Assembly: GCA_009731375.1 (NCBI GenBank) | Contig: BJOX01000127.1 | Span: forward strand, 754,740 to 816,629 | Source of the DNA: Paulinella micropora | Lineage: Eukaryota > Cercozoa > Imbricatea > Euglyphida | DNA: 61,890 nucleotides | Reading direction: 5' to 3' | In this document: positions 58,083-61,890 of the stretch, piece after piece | Layout: each line of letters opens with the position of its first letter | Numbering within the stretch: the first letter of the stretch is position 1 | Translations under genes and position numbers: made by a program | Notes under the pieces: generated by a model | Databases searched by the model: none | What the model saw: the letters and a program-made list of their open reading frames with translations, nothing else | Told to the model about the DNA's origin: nothing

Positions 58083-59476
58083 TAGACAATGATAGAAGCA
58101 ATGATTGTGCTTACCTGGGCGGATTTTAAGCGCATCTCGCTGCGCCCTTAGCGATTCCAGCTCTTCTTTGACTGCCTTGTATTTTTTCCGCAACTCGCTG
58201 GAATCTTCCTTGGTCAATTCAAGCGCGTTGGTCAACTCCTTCACAGTTGACTCGCTCTCGGAGAGCTGCGACTGCACAGACTCCACCTCCGCCGACAAAG
58301 TCGCTTTTTGACGCTTAGCCTCCGCCACCTCACGCTTCAGATCGGCGATATCCTACACAAACAAACATGTTACTGAGCAGCTGTCCCGACAACAACCAAC
58401 CTGCTTCAAGGTTTTATTACCGGCCTTGTTACGAGTGTTTGACTACAAAAACAACCATTTGCAAGCACATAAACACAAAACAAAAAGCATAAGAACCCGC
58501 TGCATGTTAAGAAACTTAGCTTCCTCGTCAGCGAGCGACTGAGCCCACTCCTTTTTCTCTTTGATTCTTTCCAACTCCTTTTCCTCCCGTTCCGTGCGGA
58601 GGTCCTGGATGGTTTGGTTCAACTTTTTCTGATCGGTGTGGAGCTGGGCGTTTTCTTTTTCCGCTTTGAGCCTATACGCCTTTTCCTCACCGAGCAGCTT
58701 TATGCTGTCGTCAACGTTTTTTATGGCTTCTTTTACATTTGCGGCACGTTGGTCGAGCTCATCCTGCAATTGCTTAACTTTTGCTTCTGAGGACACAAGT
58801 CGCCCTTTCAGCTCAGTGATTTTTTGGTAAAGCTCCTGGGTGTTTGTATCGACGCTGGTTCGCGCAACCACTGACTCTTCGTCAGAAAGCTCACCTGTCG
58901 CGGACTCAGTGATAGACTTAGCTCCCAACTGCTGCTCTGACTTTTGAAAGAGCTTCGCCAGGCTTTTCACCAGCGCATCCGCAACCAATTTGCTCTCCTT
59001 AGTGAAAGGGATAACAAGGGTTTTATCCGCATTAAGGATGTTTTGAAACTCGATGGGGACAGGACCATGAATCCAATCCTGAGTGGCCCGAAGAACCCTT
59101 TTTTCCATTCTGCTGTTTTGGTAGCAAAACACAATATGTGGATAGTAACGTTTACCAACAACCGTCTTGACAACTGCCAACAACACCCCCAGCCCCACAG
59201 CCGTATCCTTGTGACTGAGTTGCTCCTCCACTGAGCCCACTTTGGTGACAGATCGAATGAAATAAAACCACCCCCCCACCGGAATGAAGACATCATTTAA
59301 CCAAAAACCTTGCAGCATCACCACCCTATCTGCCCCTGCACTGCCCTCTTTCATTTCTGATCCTTCCTCTGCCCATTTCCATTTGCGCAAGCCTGTTCCA
59401 TTAGACCGACCAGGACGGAAAGACTTCGTGTCGTCGGGATGCACGAAGGACAGCTACAACAAAAGACAATAACAGA

Positions 59477-59574
<98 letters not shown>

Positions 59575-59772
59575 GAGAGAGAGAGAGAGAGACCGGACTT
59601 TCAAGTCAACCAGTGGCAATTTCGAAGGGAGCAGGACTTAAGGTTGCAGTCCTGTCCTCTTCGAAATTGTCAGTAACGACAGAGAGAGAGAGAGAGAGAC
59701 ACACACACAGACAGAGAGAGAAGAAGAAAGACAAGAGAGACGAGAAGAAGAAGAAGAAGAAGAAGAAGAAGA

Positions 59773-59815
<43 letters not shown>

Positions 59816-60232
59816 GAGACCTTCATGGTGGTTGCACCGTTGTGCACAGGCCCCATGTCCAAAGCATACAGGTCGGGCGTGAGGCCAAGCAACGCAGAGA
59901 GCTGTTCCTGTCGTTCACCGTTGGAGTCCAGCTTCAACACGACTGTGCCACGGGGACAGAAATGGTTTTTCATGACCAATGAAACCTTCTTGTCTGCCCC
60001 CTCTGCACTGCTGCTGGTCGCGGAAAATGCGTCGTTGATGTGGTGACGCTGCGCGTCCACACCCGCCAATGCCGCGTCTGTGGTTGCTGCCATGAAAACA
60101 AAAAACAAACAGTAAAAAAAAAAGCAAGTAAAAGTTTCAGAAAAGCCAAGCGGTTCAAGACTTACACTCTTGACCTTCGGAAGAGCTGGCTGGCGCTTGG
60201 TTCCCAGTCTCACTTGACTGACTTCCTGACAT
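57470..60232 (-). CDS. Six-exon coiled-coil protein with Ser/Lys-rich tail, unknown function
   Basis: Exons in coding order: 60232-60166, 60086-59821, 59453-58497, 58442-58401, 58352-58115, 57687-57470. Phases match throughout and give about 595 residues. The first ATG is at 60232. Residues 23-300 form a mostly globular region with no recognised fold; it includes FWLNDVFIPVGGWFYF. Residues about 310-510 are a long coiled coil (for example VKQLQDELDQRAANVKEA and VQSQLSESESTVKEL). The last 70 residues are Ser-, Pro- and Lys-rich with acidic Ser clusters (SSDSSSDEEG) and a basic end, resembling a nuclear, phosphorylated tail. Exon 4 is only 14 codons. The gene faces the plus-strand gene at 60634. 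The last intron carries AAT arrays, a repeat B fragment and a 161 N gap. Confidence 0.78.
57703..58080. repeat. (AAT)n, repeat B fragment, gap, (AAT)n in the last intron
   Basis: Repeat B (57793-57850) runs into N at 57851-58011. Same arrangement as at 30242-30590. Confidence 0.9.
59470..59817. repeat. (GA)n/(GAA)n intron with a small inverted repeat
   Basis: Intron 2 of the coiled-coil gene. GA tracts flank a unique piece in which CAATTTCGAAGG (59619) and CTCTTCGAAATTG (59657) face each other around a 9 nt spacer. Confidence 0.85.
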
Positions 60233-60633
60233 ACTGATCAGCTTGCTGGCGTCCTCTCAAGACTCTCGAGTTCTGTTTGACAAGGACAACAAAAAGCAAA
60301 AAACAGAGTTGTTTGGGTCTGGTTGTTTTTGGCGCCTAACCGCTCTTTTTTTTGGTTTGCCGAACCGTAAACTGCGTAATTTTCCAGTGGTCCGGCCGAT
60401 GGACCGAGAAACGGGCCAGCGACGGACAACTGTCACTTCCTTTTTGTTGGGCGGGTTGTTGGGTGGTGCAAAACACGATTTGTTGTCGTTGCTGTGCGCC
60501 TTTGTCATGTCCTGTATCTTTTTGCTACTGTTCTCTCAGTCTTTTTGTGTGTATAGATTTGTGTATGCTGAATGTCTTCTCTTTATTGGCCCCCCTTTTT
60601 TTTTCTTTTCTGTTGCTGTCTTTGCAGACCGAC
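60233..60633. promoter_or_regulatory. Shared 5' region of a divergent gene pair
   Basis: 400 bp separates the two start codons. The plus-strand ATG follows an AG (60626-60627) preceded by a pyrimidine tract, so an upstream non-coding exon may lie here. No TATA box or known element was identified. Confidence 0.5.
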
Positions 60634-61610
60634 ATGGTCAAAAAACGCCGCCATACTTGCCGAGAAATCGAGGCGGAGGAGCGCAGATATGAAGCTAAGG
60701 TTGTTTTGTTTTGTTTCATTTAATCAAAAAACGTGTTGCATGTTTGTTTCTGTTTTCATTGATTATCTTGTTTTTGCTTCTGCAGGCAAGGCAACTTCTT
60801 GGATTGGCGGTGCAAAATCAGGAAATTGTTTTTTCCTCGCCCGCGAGTTCTGCGTCATCTTCCGCTTCCTCCGAGGCGGCTCCTGCCTCAGAGCCATTGC
60901 GGATCCATTCAGGGCGTTGTTTGGTGGTTGCCCAGCAGCGGGATGATGTCAAGCATGGGTTGCAGGTTGAGTTCGTGGAGGCAGAGAAGAAGGACACCAG
61001 GCCCCCACCCAATCCGTCTGCCAAGCTTTCCGCATTTGAGTCTGTGTTAGAGTCCCTTGGGGATGAGGTAGCGAAATTTTCGGAGGAATCTCCTTTAATG
61101 GAGCTTGCTAAATGGGGTTTGGCAGTTCTTGTCAGAATTATGGAGGATACAGTTCACCTTCCTTCTGTTACGCCTGCGTCTGTGCCCCCCCATGTTCGAG
61201 CTTTGCTTGGGGAAGTACAGCAATTTCATGCGCTCTCGGACGTGTCGTGTAAATGGCTGGGTCTGCCCAGTCTGGCGGCGTTGCGTGCCTTTGCAGGAAT
61301 GAGTTTCGCAAGCACCCGCGTCGGTTTTGATCCAGTTTGTAATAAGTTGGGCATGGACAGTTACGGGGTTGAGTTTTATTTAAGTAAGTTTCATCCGTCT
61401 CATGATCGGCACGTAAGGAGTGGTCGCGAATTCGTCGAGTACGTCACCCAGAGCAAGGTGTACGACGACTACGCCAGCTTTCCCATATACTGGAAACAAG
61501 TTCTGCCGGTCTCTCTCTCTCTCTCTCTCTCTTTTTGTGTTGCTTCCTTTCTTTTTCTTTCTATCTCTCTTTCTCTCTCTTTCTCTTAGCTCTCTCTCTC
61601 TCTCTCTCTG

Positions 61611-61666
<56 letters not shown>

Positions 61667-61890
61667 CATACATACTTACATACATACTCTCACATACTTT
61701 ACTTAGGCTATCTCTGCAGCTGTCAAGAAGGGGGATCCCTACACCCACGAGGCAAAGCAAAAGTTGAGGCGCAGTCAGGCTCAGCTTGAAGTGGCTTACG
61801 AGGCGGGGGAGGTGGGGATTTGGAAATGTGAAGGATGTTCGCCGCCGACCTACCATATCAGCAGCAGGGCCCATGTCTGCAGGGGGGGGG
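60634..61890 (+). CDS. Unknown protein with C-terminal Cys/His cluster, partial
   Basis: Exons 60634-60699, 60786-61508 and 61707 to the window edge; all joins are phase 0. The start MVKKRRHTCREIEAEERRYE is basic and helical. A Ser/Ala-rich stretch (about residues 38-52) follows, then a largely alpha-helical region containing WGLAVLVRIMED and KWLGLPSLAALRAFAGMSF. The last visible exon carries CEGCSPPTYHISSRAHVC (C-X2-C-X5-H-X5-H-X-C), a plausible zinc-binding cluster. The sequence ends in a G-run at the window edge, so the C-terminus is missing. No family recognised; it could be a host gene or part of an undescribed mobile element together with its divergent neighbour. Confidence 0.65.

Noticed and set aside
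57650-58328. Frames crossing the AAT array and gap at 57.7-58.1 kb
   Set aside because: The array lies in an intron; exons 58352-58115 and 57687-57470 join in phase across it.

Overview
The window is nuclear DNA of a complex eukaryote, most likely an alga or other protist with a repeat-rich genome. Genes are split by many GT-AG introns, exons are GC-rich, and roughly half of the DNA is microsatellite (TAG/CTA, AAT/ATT, GAA, GATA/CTAT, CATA, CT/GA, CA/TG), often scattered inside introns. Ty3/gypsy, Ty1/copia, non-LTR-like and Tc1/mariner elements are all present. The RT, A-domain and CapA families would suit a stramenopile, but nothing here proves the lineage. The sequence is a draft assembly: 15 N-gaps, several flanked by C or G homopolymers.

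Layout. 1-14.1 kb: gene-poor, with satellites, tandem duplications, SINE-like bodies, a foldback element and one internally deleted Tc1/mariner element (6917-7874). 14.1-17.1 kb: a (TAC)n array and a frameshifted reverse-transcriptase pseudogene. 17.6-29.1 kb (+): a multi-exon CapA-like metallophosphoesterase gene with a C-terminal membrane segment; its introns hold retroelement tails, a gag fragment and GATA arrays. 29.3-42.5 kb (+): a 15-exon NRPS-type adenylation-domain gene that ends after motif A10 with no carrier or reductase domain. 42.5-44.8 kb: AT-rich DNA with a broken copia remnant. 44.8-55.4 kb (-): a nearly intact, young Ty3/gypsy element whose gag and pol share one frame and are separated by a single UGA. 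55.4-57.4 kb: an AT-rich island with two adjacent long hairpins sharing the same loop. 57.5-61.9 kb: a head-to-head gene pair, a six-exon coiled-coil protein (-) and a protein ending in a Cys/His cluster (+, runs off the window).

The CapA-like and adenylation genes are 212 bp apart in the same orientation, but nothing in the sequence ties them to one pathway. The most unusual items are the gag-UGA-pol arrangement, the twin hairpins with a common loop, the adenylation domain that lacks the canonical alpha-amino-binding Asp, the CapA-like protein with altered signature residues and a membrane anchor, the duplicated splice acceptor around a pentanucleotide satellite, and the unrecognised divergent gene pair.

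Exon coordinates were derived by hand from reading frame, splice-site dinucleotides and phase agreement; they have no transcript support.
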